Shown: piece after piece, positions 41,552 through 48,398 of the stretch
Layout: each line of letters opens with the position of its first letter
Position numbering within the stretch: the first letter of the stretch is position 1
Assembly (NCBI RefSeq): GCF_003050965.1
Contig: NZ_QAOU01000001.1
Location: 682,001 to 746,000, forward strand
Length of the DNA stretch: 64,000 nucleotides
Direction: 5' to 3'
Source: Nitrosospira sp. Nsp2
GTDB lineage: Bacteria > Pseudomonadota > Gammaproteobacteria > Burkholderiales > Nitrosomonadaceae
The notes under the pieces: generated by a model
Database searches by the model: none
Seen by the model: only the letters and a program-made list of their open reading frames with translations
Told to the model about the DNA's origin: nothing
Position numbers and translations under genes: made by a program

Positions 41552-42946
41552 ATGGCAACGATCATAAAAAGACTGACGAAAGGAACCCTGCTCACTAAAG
41601 CCGAGCTGGATGCAAATTTCACCAACCTGAACAAGGAACTGATCCAGCTCACCCCGGCTATTTTCGCGCCGAGAGCGGCGTATGGAAACGTACTCATCGA
41701 GCCGCCAGTCGCTGGAATCACCGTCACGGCCGGAGCCAATGTCAGCGTCAGCTCATCAGCCCAAGCCACGGTCGGCGGAGAGACGCTGTGGGTGGTAACG
41801 GCAACCGGGACTGGGGCAGGCCCGACAAACAACTTCGAGATCAACCTTCCGGTAGCCAGTGAGGCATTCTCAGCGAAGGACATCGCCTTCGAGATATACA
41901 CACCCGACATGTCGAAAGTAGAGAGCATGACGCTTTATGTCGGCAGTGCCGCGTATGCAAAATTCGCCAGCCGCAATATCACTACCGCCTTGGTGCCAAC
42001 TACTCAAGGCCCCTTCGCGATTAACGGGCTGACCGCATATTTCGTGCACGAGGCCTTATGGACGAAGAGTGGGTTTACCCATCCGGTGGGTGATCTGGAT
42101 TGCACGCAGTGCAAGCTGCGCGTATTTTTAACCAGCGGCAATACTGCGACGATTGGATTGCGCTCAGTACGTGCCGGCGTGATGCGCAAAAAAGCAAGAC
42201 TCGCCATTACCGCAGATGACGGTTACTCATCATTCATGCGCATGGGTCTGCCGATACTCCAGGAGTACGGCCTGAAGAGCACCATGAGCATCATCTATGC
42301 CACGGTGGGAACGTCCACCTATGCCTCGCTGAGCGATCTCCAAGCTTATGTGGCGGCTGGAAATGAATGCATCGCACATGGTCCGAACCATCCGACGACA
42401 CTGGGAGCTGGCAACCTGTTTTCAGTCTGGACAACCGATGCTGAGCGTTTGGCGGATGTGCTCGCGTGCAAGAATTACCTGGTCGCCAATAGCTTGACGT
42501 CTGAATGGGGTGCCAAGTGTTACATCTGGCCCCAAGGCAAATACGCCAACACGGTAACAGACTTGGCGTTTCTCGGACTGATGCTTGATAACGGCTTTTC
42601 TGTAGCCCGCACCGCTGATGGTGCCAACCCGGCATACCATATGCAGAAAAACAACGCACTCAGCACGAGGAATCTACAGCGTCTCTGCGGCCCGATTATC
42701 GGGCACACCTGGACCAGTTCGGGAACGGAGGCAGCAAATATAGCGACAATCATTTCCTACATCAACGACGTAGCAGCAGCTGGCGGCGACGCCACCCTGA
42801 TGATTCACCGCGTTGTCGGTCCGGATGCTGCCGCGAACTCAATCCAGATATCGAGCAATCGGCTGCGGGAGTTATGTGTCGCTATCAGGGCTCAAGTCGA
42901 TGCCGGTGCGCTCGACGTGGTTCTGTACAGTGAGTATGCAAGATAG
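41552..42946 (+). CDS. Tail spike with polysaccharide deacetylase (NodB-like) domain
   Basis: 464 residues. N-terminal ~200 residues are a beta-rich appendage (LTKAELDANFTNLNKELIQL is a fibre-type opening). From ~215 a NodB homology domain: ITADDGYSSFMRMGLPILQEYGLKSTMSIIYA, then HGPNH (H-x3-H, ~273-277) for metal, WPQGKY, and LMIHRVVG near the end. Such enzymes deacetylate surface polysaccharide. The first Asp, normally the base, is present. It may trim the host capsule for adsorption. Confidence 0.82.
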   Translation: MATIIKRLTKGTLLTKAELDANFTNLNKELIQLTPAIFAPRAAYGNVLIEPPVAGITVTAGANVSVSSSAQATVGGETLWVVTATGTGAGPTNNFEINLPVASEAFSAKDIAFEIYTPDMSKVESMTLYVGSAAYAKFASRNITTALVPTTQGPFAINGLTAYFVHEALWTKSGFTHPVGDLDCTQCKLRVFLTSGNTATIGLRSVRAGVMRKKARLAITADDGYSSFMRMGLPILQEYGLKSTMSIIYATVGTSTYASLSDLQAYVAAGNECIAHGPNHPTTLGAGNLFSVWTTDAERLADVLACKNYLVANSLTSEWGAKCYIWPQGKYANTVTDLAFLGLMLDNGFSVARTADGANPAYHMQKNNALSTRNLQRLCGPIIGHTWTSSGTEAANIATIISYINDVAAAGGDATLMIHRVVGPDAAANSIQISSNRLRELCVAIRAQVDAGALDVVLYSEYAR

Positions 42947-42967
42947 ATCAGCCCAGCTTATGACCAC

Positions 42968-42990
42968 AGCCGCCTTGAGCGGCTTTTTTT
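42968..42990 (+). terminator. Terminator abutting the sigma factor gene
   Basis: AGCCGC pairs with GCGGCT around a CTTGA loop, followed by seven T; the next base is the A of the sigma-factor ATG. Confidence 0.85.
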
Positions 42991-43557
42991 ATGGAAAAAC
43001 AAATAGAACAATTTGCGCCCCTGGTGCGAAGCATCGCATCCCGCATGAAGGCGCATCTGCCCGCATGTGTCGAGCGCGACGATCTGATTCAAGTAGGAAT
43101 GATGGGTTTGATGCAGGCCCTGAATCGATACGAGGAAATGCCAGGGGCGAAATTCGAGACTTACGCGAGCCACCGGATCAAGGGCGCGATGCTTGATGAG
43201 CTGAGGCGCGAGGATTGGGGTCCGCGCCGGGCTCTCAGGAAAGGCGATGAGATTGTTTACAGCATGGTGAGTATTGACGACTTGCCGTCTGAACAGCTCG
43301 TGTCTCTCCATGCACGGCATTCTGATGAGGTTACGCCGCTGGACAGGCTGATGGAGAAGGAAAGGGTTTTCGCGGCGGTAGCGGCGATAGCAAACCTACC
43401 TGAGCGGGAAAAGAACGTGATCGATATGTACTACGGGCAAGACATGACGCACCGAGACATTGGAAATGAATTGGGCGTGAGCGAATCAAGGGTATGCCAG
43501 TTGCTTAAACGTTCGCTTGGGCACTTGAACGAAATATATAACAGCCGGAATCCATAG
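42991..43557 (+). CDS. FliA-like (sigma-28 family) RNA polymerase sigma factor, region 3 reduced
   Basis: 188 residues. Region 2: FAPLVRSIASRMKAHLPACVERDDLIQVGMMGLMQALNRYE and FETYASHRIKGAMLDELRREDWGPRR, closely FliA-like. Region 4: LPEREKNVIDMYYGQDMTHRDIGNELGVSESRVCQLLKRSLGHL. FliA is ~240 residues; the missing ~45 are in region 3. It should redirect RNA polymerase, perhaps to lysis or host genes. The start directly follows a terminator T-run without a ribosome binding site, so expression may depend on read-through and be weak. Confidence 0.85.
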   Translation: MEKQIEQFAPLVRSIASRMKAHLPACVERDDLIQVGMMGLMQALNRYEEMPGAKFETYASHRIKGAMLDELRREDWGPRRALRKGDEIVYSMVSIDDLPSEQLVSLHARHSDEVTPLDRLMEKERVFAAVAAIANLPEREKNVIDMYYGQDMTHRDIGNELGVSESRVCQLLKRSLGHLNEIYNSRNP

Positions 43558-43559
43558 CC

Positions 43560-43823
43560 ATGGCGCTTTTTACTCTCAAGCCCGGCAAGTCCGGATGGCT
43601 GGAATCCGGAGAACAGATTGGTCATGGCGCCTATGTCGTCATCATGGCGGTCGGTTTCGCCAATCCGATGCCATTGTGGGGCGCCGTGCTCCTGGCGATG
43701 GGGTATTTCATCCTCCGCGAGCTCGAACAAAAGAAATGGCACTGGGAATTGATCGGTAGGCAAGACACGCTTTGCGCCGGCCTTGCCTGCCTGATTTTTG
43801 CAGCGTTGTATTACGCGATATGA
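43560..43823 (+). CDS. Small membrane protein, two helices (87 aa)
   Basis: MALFTLKPGKSGWLESGEQIGHG, then helices AYVVIMAVGFANPMPLWGAVLLAMGYFIL and LCAGLACLIFAALYYAI. Sits in the lysis region, so a holin-like role is possible, as for several neighbours. Starts 3 bases after the sigma factor stop. Confidence 0.55.
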   Translation: MALFTLKPGKSGWLESGEQIGHGAYVVIMAVGFANPMPLWGAVLLAMGYFILRELEQKKWHWELIGRQDTLCAGLACLIFAALYYAI

Positions 43824-43855
43824 ATGGCGCGACGTTTTTTAAAAGGAGAAGAAAA

Positions 43856-44014
43856 ATGGGTATCGGAGCTAAAGCCAAAAAGTATTACGACAAGGCGGAA
43901 GGCAAGGTCGACGGCTTCTTCGTTCGCCATAAGGGGACGGTTCTCATATTGACCGCAGTTGCGATCGCGCTGGTGGTTTTTGGCTGGTCGTTCATCAAGT
44001 CGTTGTTCAGTTAA
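43856..44014 (+). CDS. Small membrane protein (52 aa)
   Basis: MGIGAKAKKYYDKAEGKVDGFFVRHKG then one helix TVLILTAVAIALVVFGWSFIKSLF. Basic N-terminus and C-terminal helix. AAGGAG 7 nt before the ATG. Unknown; one of several small membrane proteins of this cassette. Confidence 0.6.
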   Translation: MGIGAKAKKYYDKAEGKVDGFFVRHKGTVLILTAVAIALVVFGWSFIKSLFS

Positions 44015-44030
44015 GAAGAGGGTGGCGGGC

Positions 44031-44327
44031 ATGGCGTGTGAAGGGGAAGAAGAAAGACGGGAGCCGCGTAAAGGCCCTACCACCTATACGTTGTCCTTTG
44101 CCGGGATCATTGCCGTTGCCGGTCTTGCGGCGTCGGGGGTCGCTACTTACAACTCCATCCAGAACGACATCGCGAGTCTCAAGCGGGGAGAGTTGTATCA
44201 GGAACGAACCAATGACCGCTTGAGCGAAGAAATGAAAGCGATGCGGGTAGAGCATCGCGAATCCTTGCACCAGTTCAACGACAAGCTCGACAGGCTAATC
44301 GAGCAATGGCCGAACAGGAGGCGTTGA
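44031..44327 (+). CDS. Membrane-anchored coiled-coil protein (98 aa)
   Basis: Starts MACEGEEERREPRKGPTTY; one helix LSFAGIIAVAGLAASGVATYN, then a coiled coil (IASLKRGELYQERTNDRLSEEMKAMRVEHRESLHQFNDKLDRLIEQW). Type II orientation with a periplasmic coil is likely. Its TGA overlaps the next ATG. Confidence 0.55.
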   Translation: MACEGEEERREPRKGPTTYTLSFAGIIAVAGLAASGVATYNSIQNDIASLKRGELYQERTNDRLSEEMKAMRVEHRESLHQFNDKLDRLIEQWPNRRR

Positions 44328-44611
44328 TGAGATACCTGCCCATTTTGTTAGTGACCTTCCTTACGGGGTGCCCCGTTCCACCTAAGACGTCAAACCTAGA
44401 AACGGCGCCTGCGGCTTCCATGCTCGCCCCGGTCGCCGCTCCCACGGCATGGCCGGTTGTATTGCCGCCGGTCGAGGTTGTCGCGCCAAGGGCGAAGGAC
44501 GTAGTCAAGCCCAAGCCGGTCGAAAGGAATCCATGCGTCGATCTCGATGTGGTTGACGTGGAGGATGCCATCAACCAGAAGCTGGACTGCTTGCTGAGTC
44601 CGCCGAAATGA
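44327..44611 (+). CDS. Phage lipoprotein, Pro/Val-rich (94 aa)
   Basis: Signal MRYLPILLVTFLTGC with lipobox LTGC; mature part Pro/Ala/Val-rich (PVPPKTSNLETAPAAS..., WPVVLPPVEVVAPRAK) with a last pair of Cys (NPCVDLDVV, LDCLL). It could be an outer-membrane lysis or exclusion lipoprotein. ATGA overlap with the following gene. Confidence 0.6.
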   Translation: MRYLPILLVTFLTGCPVPPKTSNLETAPAASMLAPVAAPTAWPVVLPPVEVVAPRAKDVVKPKPVERNPCVDLDVVDVEDAINQKLDCLLSPPK

Positions 44612-44763
44612 GCTGGCTGAAGTGGCTACAAGGCTGGCCGGTGGCCTATGCCGGCGTTGGGTCTTTTTCGCTGGGGATAGGGCTTCACAGTGGGGTTGAT
44701 TGGGGCTTGATCGCAGCTGGGGTCGGTCTGGTCGTTGCTGGGCTAATGCAGATATGCAAATGA
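44608..44763 (+). CDS. Small membrane protein (51 aa)
   Basis: MSWLKWLQGWPVAYAGVGSFSLG with a second hydrophobic stretch WGLIAAGVGLVVAGLMQIC. Two short helices; Trp-rich start. Overlaps both neighbours with ATGA, so it is clearly part of the operon. Candidate holin or antiholin. Confidence 0.55.
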   Translation: MSWLKWLQGWPVAYAGVGSFSLGIGLHSGVDWGLIAAGVGLVVAGLMQICK

Positions 44764-45011
44764 CACTCATTGAAAACTGGAAGGACGTTCTCAAGAAAGC
44801 ATGGAGCGTCAGGATGACCTACGTCACAGCCGCGCTGGAATCCATACAGCAGGGGATCAAGCAGGTTCCCGCCGAGTGGTTGGGCCTGAATCCGGATCTG
44901 TTTGCCGCGACGGCGGATATTTGCGGTGGTCTTGTCCTCGTTTCCGCGGGGCTTACCGTCATCGTGCGACTCATGGAACAGAAGAACCTGACAGTGACCA
45001 AAAATGATTAA
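44760..45011 (+). CDS. Candidate holin (DUF7940-like, 83 aa)
   Basis: MTLIENWKDVLKKAWSVRMTYVTAALESIQQGIKQVPAEWLGL then helix ADICGGLVLVSAGLTVIVRLMEQKN. This arrangement directly before an endolysin, with an 8-base overlap, is that of DUF7940-type holins. It would permeabilise the inner membrane at the end of infection. Confidence 0.65.
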   Translation: MTLIENWKDVLKKAWSVRMTYVTAALESIQQGIKQVPAEWLGLNPDLFAATADICGGLVLVSAGLTVIVRLMEQKNLTVTKND

Positions 45012-45525
45012 ACCCTCAATCACGGAATCGCGGTCCGCGCTGGCCGCGCTGGCTCTGGCCGCTTCAACACTCGTGGGGATCGCATTGCACGAGGGCTACA
45101 AGGGCGAAGCGTATATCCCGGTTCCCGGGGATGTGCCGACCATTGGGTTTGGCACGACTGCCGGCGTCAGGATGGGTGACAAGACCACGCCAGAGCGCTC
45201 GCTGGTGCGACTGCTGGGCGAGATCGAGGACGTGTACGCGGGCGGAATTCGGCAGTGCGTTACCGTGCCTCTCTATCCGCATGAGTTTGAAGCATTCGTG
45301 CGGTTGGCATACAACATAGGCGTCCCTACATTCTGCCGAAAGGCCAAGCCTGGGAAGCCGCCGAACCTCATTGACCTCATAAACGCCGAGCGCTATGAGG
45401 AGGCTTGCGAGCGCATCGAGGCGTTCAAGTATGGTCCGGGGAGAAAGGTGTTGCCGGGGCTCGTCAAGCGACGTGCTGAAGAGCGGGCAATCTGCGAAGG
45501 GAAACGGGCGAAGGGTGCGGCGTGA
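45004..45525 (+). CDS. Endolysin (GH24 lysozyme), possible signal-anchor
   Basis: 173 residues. Glu30 in HEGYKGEAY, Asp43 in PGDVPTIGFG and Thr46 form the lysozyme triad area; YPHEFEAFVRLAYNIGV and KYGPGRKVLPGLVKRRAEERAICE are GH24 landmarks. Residues 11-28 (SALAALALAASTLVGIAL) form a weakly hydrophobic Ala/Gly-rich stretch suitable for a SAR signal-anchor, so export without holin pores is possible. Confidence 0.88.
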   Translation: MIKPSITESRSALAALALAASTLVGIALHEGYKGEAYIPVPGDVPTIGFGTTAGVRMGDKTTPERSLVRLLGEIEDVYAGGIRQCVTVPLYPHEFEAFVRLAYNIGVPTFCRKAKPGKPPNLIDLINAERYEEACERIEAFKYGPGRKVLPGLVKRRAEERAICEGKRAKGAA

Positions 45526-45848
45526 GCCTGCCAGATGATTTTGTCATCGTTGACGGGCTGATCACCGTGGAGCAGCTCGTTCGTCGCGCGTACCTGATAC
45601 GCAAGCGGTTTGACGACACGTCGCTGACAGGGCCTTACGGCTGGGTTATGAACATGGTCGAATCGGAACAGGCCAACGTATGTGAGATAAAAGGATACTT
45701 GGCCAGGCTGGGTTTTGAAGTCACGGGCGAGGATCACCACGCGCTAAGACGCATTGGGGAGCAATTGGAATTCCAGTTGGGACAATATGACCGCGTGGAT
45801 AACGCGGGACAGTTTCGAGCGCGGCACGAGATACGACGGCATCGCTAA
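45522..45848 (+). CDS. Hypothetical phage protein (108 aa)
   Basis: From GTG: MSLPDDFVIVDGLITVEQLVRRAYLIRKRFDD, WVMNMVESEQANVCEIKGYL and HHALRRIGEQLEFQLGQYDR. Soluble, mixed charge, not recognised. Overlaps the endolysin stop. Confidence 0.5.
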   Translation: MSLPDDFVIVDGLITVEQLVRRAYLIRKRFDDTSLTGPYGWVMNMVESEQANVCEIKGYLARLGFEVTGEDHHALRRIGEQLEFQLGQYDRVDNAGQFRARHEIRRHR

Positions 45849-45930
45849 AACTGCGCAAAATGCGGGCGATTAAAACGCCCTGCAATCGATCTAAATCAGC
45901 ACCTTAATGGTAGTACAAGGGGGTAAGGAA

Positions 45931-46419
45931 ATGCTAATTCCAGCAGTTTGGGGCGGGACGGTTCTTGTGGCATTCGCGGGCGGATTGTATGTCGGTGGCT
46001 ACTGGAATGAGGCCGGGCATAGCCTGGAAACTATTGCTGAACAGAAGAAAGAGATCAGGATCGATGGAGAGCGAGATGATGTGTCGAACGCTGCCGGTAC
46101 CCAGGCGGTGGCCGTGCAAGAGAAGATCCGGACGGTGTTTAAAGACCGCATTATTTACCGAGACAGAGAGGTCCCATATGAAGTCACGTTGCGCACTGAT
46201 CGCGGCTGCGTTATCCCTAAGTATTTTGTCAGCATGTGGAACAGCGCAAACCAAGGGGCGGTTCCCGACGCCGCCGGCGGAATTGATGAAAGCGCCTCCG
46301 ACGTTGGGCTCACAGACGTTGAGCGGCAGAAAGAGCTCGAGTCCGAAGTCTGCATCGCCAACACGGAGCAATTGATCGGGCTGCAAGACTGGGTGGCCCA
46401 GCAGCTTGCAGTCAAGTGA
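45931..46419 (+). CDS. Inner-membrane spanin subunit (Rz-like)
   Basis: 162 residues: MLIPAVWGGTVLVAFAGGLYVGGYW is an N-terminal anchor, then a charged periplasmic helical part (HSLETIAEQKKEIRIDGERDDVS) typical of i-spanins. AAGG precedes ATG 45931. It carries a complete Rz1-type gene in another frame. Disrupts the outer membrane together with it. Confidence 0.68.
   Translation: MLIPAVWGGTVLVAFAGGLYVGGYWNEAGHSLETIAEQKKEIRIDGERDDVSNAAGTQAVAVQEKIRTVFKDRIIYRDREVPYEVTLRTDRGCVIPKYFVSMWNSANQGAVPDAAGGIDESASDVGLTDVERQKELESEVCIANTEQLIGLQDWVAQQLAVK
46178..46375 (+). CDS. Outer-membrane spanin lipoprotein nested in the Rz-like gene (Rz1-like)
   Basis: 65 residues in a frame shifted from the Rz-like gene: MKSRCALIAAALSLSILSAC (lipoprotein signal, lipobox LSAC) then a Pro-rich short mature part GTAQTKGRFPTPPAELMKAPP. 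GAGAGG lies just upstream. Embedded Rz1 genes of this size are standard in lambda-like phages. Not overlapping any host gene. Confidence 0.78.
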   Translation: MKSRCALIAAALSLSILSACGTAQTKGRFPTPPAELMKAPPTLGSQTLSGRKSSSPKSASPTRSN

Positions 46420-46627
46420 AACCTTTTCGGGTTTACTGTAAGCCCGGCGATACGTTCTGAGACTGGAAAAGTTATGGTATTTACAACGGCAGGCTTTTGC
46501 CGTGTTCATATTTAGCTATTGAAACCGATGACATGGGCGTTTTCGACCCGTCCTCATGCTCTGCTATACTTGCCGGCTTCGTGAACCGGTTCTCGGGGCG
46601 CGAGTTTGTCATGCGACTGGGCACTCA
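46420..46627. other. Intergenic spacer with hairpins and a weak promoter
   Basis: CGGGTTTA/TAAGCCCG (46427-46445) and ACGGCA/TGCCGT (~46480-46495) can fold; neither has a T-run. TATACT at 46565-46570 may be a -10 box for the downstream membrane protein. Confidence 0.4.
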
Positions 46628-47260
46628 ATGGCACGGAATAATAGGTGGGCACGGGCGGGTCTAAACTCCTTTGTAGATTTCGCGATCGAGCATTGGGTAG
46701 CGATAGTATCGGTTCTTGCGAGCGGCTCGGCCGGTTACATTGCCAGTTTGTCTGAACCAATTGCAAAATATGGGCTAGTGGCGTGGGTTGCAATTGGATT
46801 GCTGGTCGGTCTCGGCGTCGCCGCTGTTGCTTGGTTATTAAGTGGCGTCCGAGTGAAACTATCTCAGGCGAACTGGGCGGATAGGCAGGCTCAAATGATA
46901 GCCATTAATCCGTTAGCAAAGAGATTTGAGCGGGAACGTCTGAAGCTCTCAGATTTTTTTCATCCTTTCTACATGGGTACTGAAAAAGCTAGATTTGAAG
47001 AATGTGAGTTATTAGGACCAGCGCACATCATCTTAATAGGCTGCGACCTGAGATCATGCATTTTTAATGACTGTGAAATAGTAATTATTAAAAATAACAT
47101 TCCTATTAGGGGATGTACCGTATTTCTAAATTGTTTTTTTGAGAACTCCACTTTTTTTTCAGTTACCTTCTACATGCCTAAGGAATATTTCGAGGTCTTT
47201 AAGAGCAATAACGGGCAACATCCACCTGTTATTTCCGACGGAATGGCGGGTAATCTATAG
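46628..47260 (+). CDS. Prophage-end membrane protein with pentapeptide-like tail
   Basis: 210 residues: MARNNRWARAGLNSFVDFAIEH, helix WVAIVSVLASGSAGYIASL, second helix WVAIGLLVGLGVAAVAWLL. The cytoplasmic part ends with ECELLGPAHIILIGCDLRSCIFNDCEIVIIKNN, an incipient pentapeptide/beta-helix pattern with periodic C/D/I. The 3' half is clearly AT-richer than the phage late genes, and the gene lies alone next to attR, so it looks like a separately expressed cargo gene (exclusion or defence candidate). No ribosome binding site is obvious. Confidence 0.6.
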   Translation: MARNNRWARAGLNSFVDFAIEHWVAIVSVLASGSAGYIASLSEPIAKYGLVAWVAIGLLVGLGVAAVAWLLSGVRVKLSQANWADRQAQMIAINPLAKRFERERLKLSDFFHPFYMGTEKARFEECELLGPAHIILIGCDLRSCIFNDCEIVIIKNNIPIRGCTVFLNCFFENSTFFSVTFYMPKEYFEVFKSNNGQHPPVISDGMAGNL

Positions 47261-47330
47261 ACAAATTTTGTTCGTGTTGGCTGGGAGAAAATGCAATCGT
47301 AGAAGCTCCGGGATAACTCGTGGATCTAGA

Positions 47331-47412
47331 TTTTTGCTCCGCAAAAACATTCGGCCGCAGTATTCATGCCGCTTTCCTAGAGGCGGTTTGGCCATAATTG
47401 CGGAGCAAAAAC
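47331..47412. promoter_or_regulatory. Candidate arm-type integrase sites, right end
   Basis: TTTTTGCTCCGCAA at 47331-47344 is repeated in inverse orientation at 47399-47412. The core CTCCGCAAA is the one repeated beside attL. Confidence 0.55.
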
Positions 47413-47451
47413 GGTCTTAAGTGGCTGAAGAGAAACGATTGAGCCGATAGC

Positions 47452-47499
47452 CTGTTAATCCGCAGGTCCCAGGTTCGAGCCCTGGTCGGGGAGCCAATA
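47452..47499 (+). repeat. attR with 3' fragment of tRNA-Asn
   Basis: Exact copy of 5855-5902, beginning in the tRNA anticodon loop (CTGTTAATCC). Only the 3' half of the tRNA is present, so it is not a functional tRNA gene. Confidence 0.95.
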
Positions 47500-47580
47500 T
47501 CCGTAAGGCTTTAAGCGATTTTCCGCATATTATTTCGGTCCGCAAAAGCATGGTTGGTCCGCAAATATGAAGGAAATATG

Positions 47581-48058
47581 TCATTTGGTAGGCGTGACGA
47601 TCTGGCCCAGGCGGACGTAATGCTCGGTCATTTTGACGGAAGAATGGCCTAGCTGGCGTTTTGCTTCTACCAGTCCGTCGCTATCTACTTTCTCCGTTCC
47701 GGCCTTCGCACGCAGATCCCGGAACTGAAATCCCCTAATTCTTGCTGCAAGATCGGCTTGACCGCGCTGGTCAGCAGCTGCCGCTGCCTTGATTCTTGCA
47801 CGCTCGAAGCCGTTGTCCAGGCCCGATGTGGTCAACGCACATACCCGCCTTTTGAAATGATCAGCGCCAAGTTGCGCACACTGTCTCGCGCTTCCTCTCC
47901 AGGAAGGTCTCAATCAGTCGCCCAGCTCGTTGGGCACGCCATCTTTCGTCAACATCAAACGCAATTTCTTCCCGCCCTTGCCCTGCTTCACAGCCAGGGT
48001 GCCCTCGCGGATATCCGTCTCGCGCATCTTGAGTGTGTCGGCCGGACGTTGCCCGGCC
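47581..48058 (-). pseudogene. Decayed tyrosine integrase of a second element
   Basis: Aligns over ~475 bases with the C-terminal ~160 residues of the prophage integrase at 5984-7069 (GLDNGFERARIKAAAAADQ, FRDLRAKAGTEKVDSDGLVEAKRQLGHSS, HYVRLGQIVTPTK) at high identity. Relative to it there is a 2-base insertion near 47840 and single-base losses near 47890 and 47925, so the frame is broken; the N-terminal half is absent. It lies at the same distance outside attR as the intact gene lies inside attL, so it marks a tandem second insertion. Confidence 0.85.
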
Positions 48059-48099
48059 GCGACGCATCAATTCCGCAACAGAAAACCGTTTTCTGCCTT

Positions 48100-48303
48100 T
48101 TACGACGATAACTTTTTTCCTGGTGAGTTGCCTGAACCATAATCCTTTTCCTGAGTTTTCCATTTCGCGTAACAATCCAATCCGCAAAAATGCAGGACGT
48201 AATCGGTCGCTTCTTCATTAACTGCTTCGGATAAAGGGATTTCCTTGAAACAGACCTTGCATGCCACCCTATCGGGATCAGATGGTATTTCCGGTTCACG
48301 CAT
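48100..48303 (-). CDS. DUF3330 family small Cys protein
   Basis: 67 residues: CKVCFKEIPLSEAVNEEATDYVLHFCGLDCYAKWK, with CxxC and FCGLDC as probable zinc ligands. The DUF3330 family has no defined function; relatives are found near mobile or metal-resistance genes. GGGAGC lies 8 nt before ATG 48303. It lies between the integrase remnant and nuoN, on the same strand as nuo, ~95 bases after nuoN; whether it is read from the nuo promoter is unclear. Confidence 0.7.
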   Translation of the reverse strand: MREPEIPSDPDRVACKVCFKEIPLSEAVNEEATDYVLHFCGLDCYAKWKTQEKDYGSGNSPGKKLSS

Positions 48304-48398
48304 TTTTGAAGCTCCCTATTTTCAACCTGCCTCAATCCCACCGACCTTTTGCCCCGCCCCACCTTTTGCATTGTGACAAACAGACGAAGCACCGGTAA

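Larger units (their letters stand above)
5855..47499. mobile_element. Complete-looking siphovirus-type prophage, ~41.6 kb
   Basis: Bounded by identical 48-bp repeats (5855-5902 and 47452-47499) at tRNA-Asn. It contains integrase, immunity region, replication genes, terminase, capsid, tail, lysis genes and cargo in a conventional order. No structural gene is visibly broken. The head module mixes lambda-type terminase, portal and protease with a Mu gpT-like capsid protein, and the tail module is lambda-like in order. Confidence 0.93.

Noticed and set aside
5855-47499. Integrative conjugative element instead of a prophage
   Set aside because: No relaxase, coupling protein or type IV secretion genes; the full head, tail and lysis set is present.
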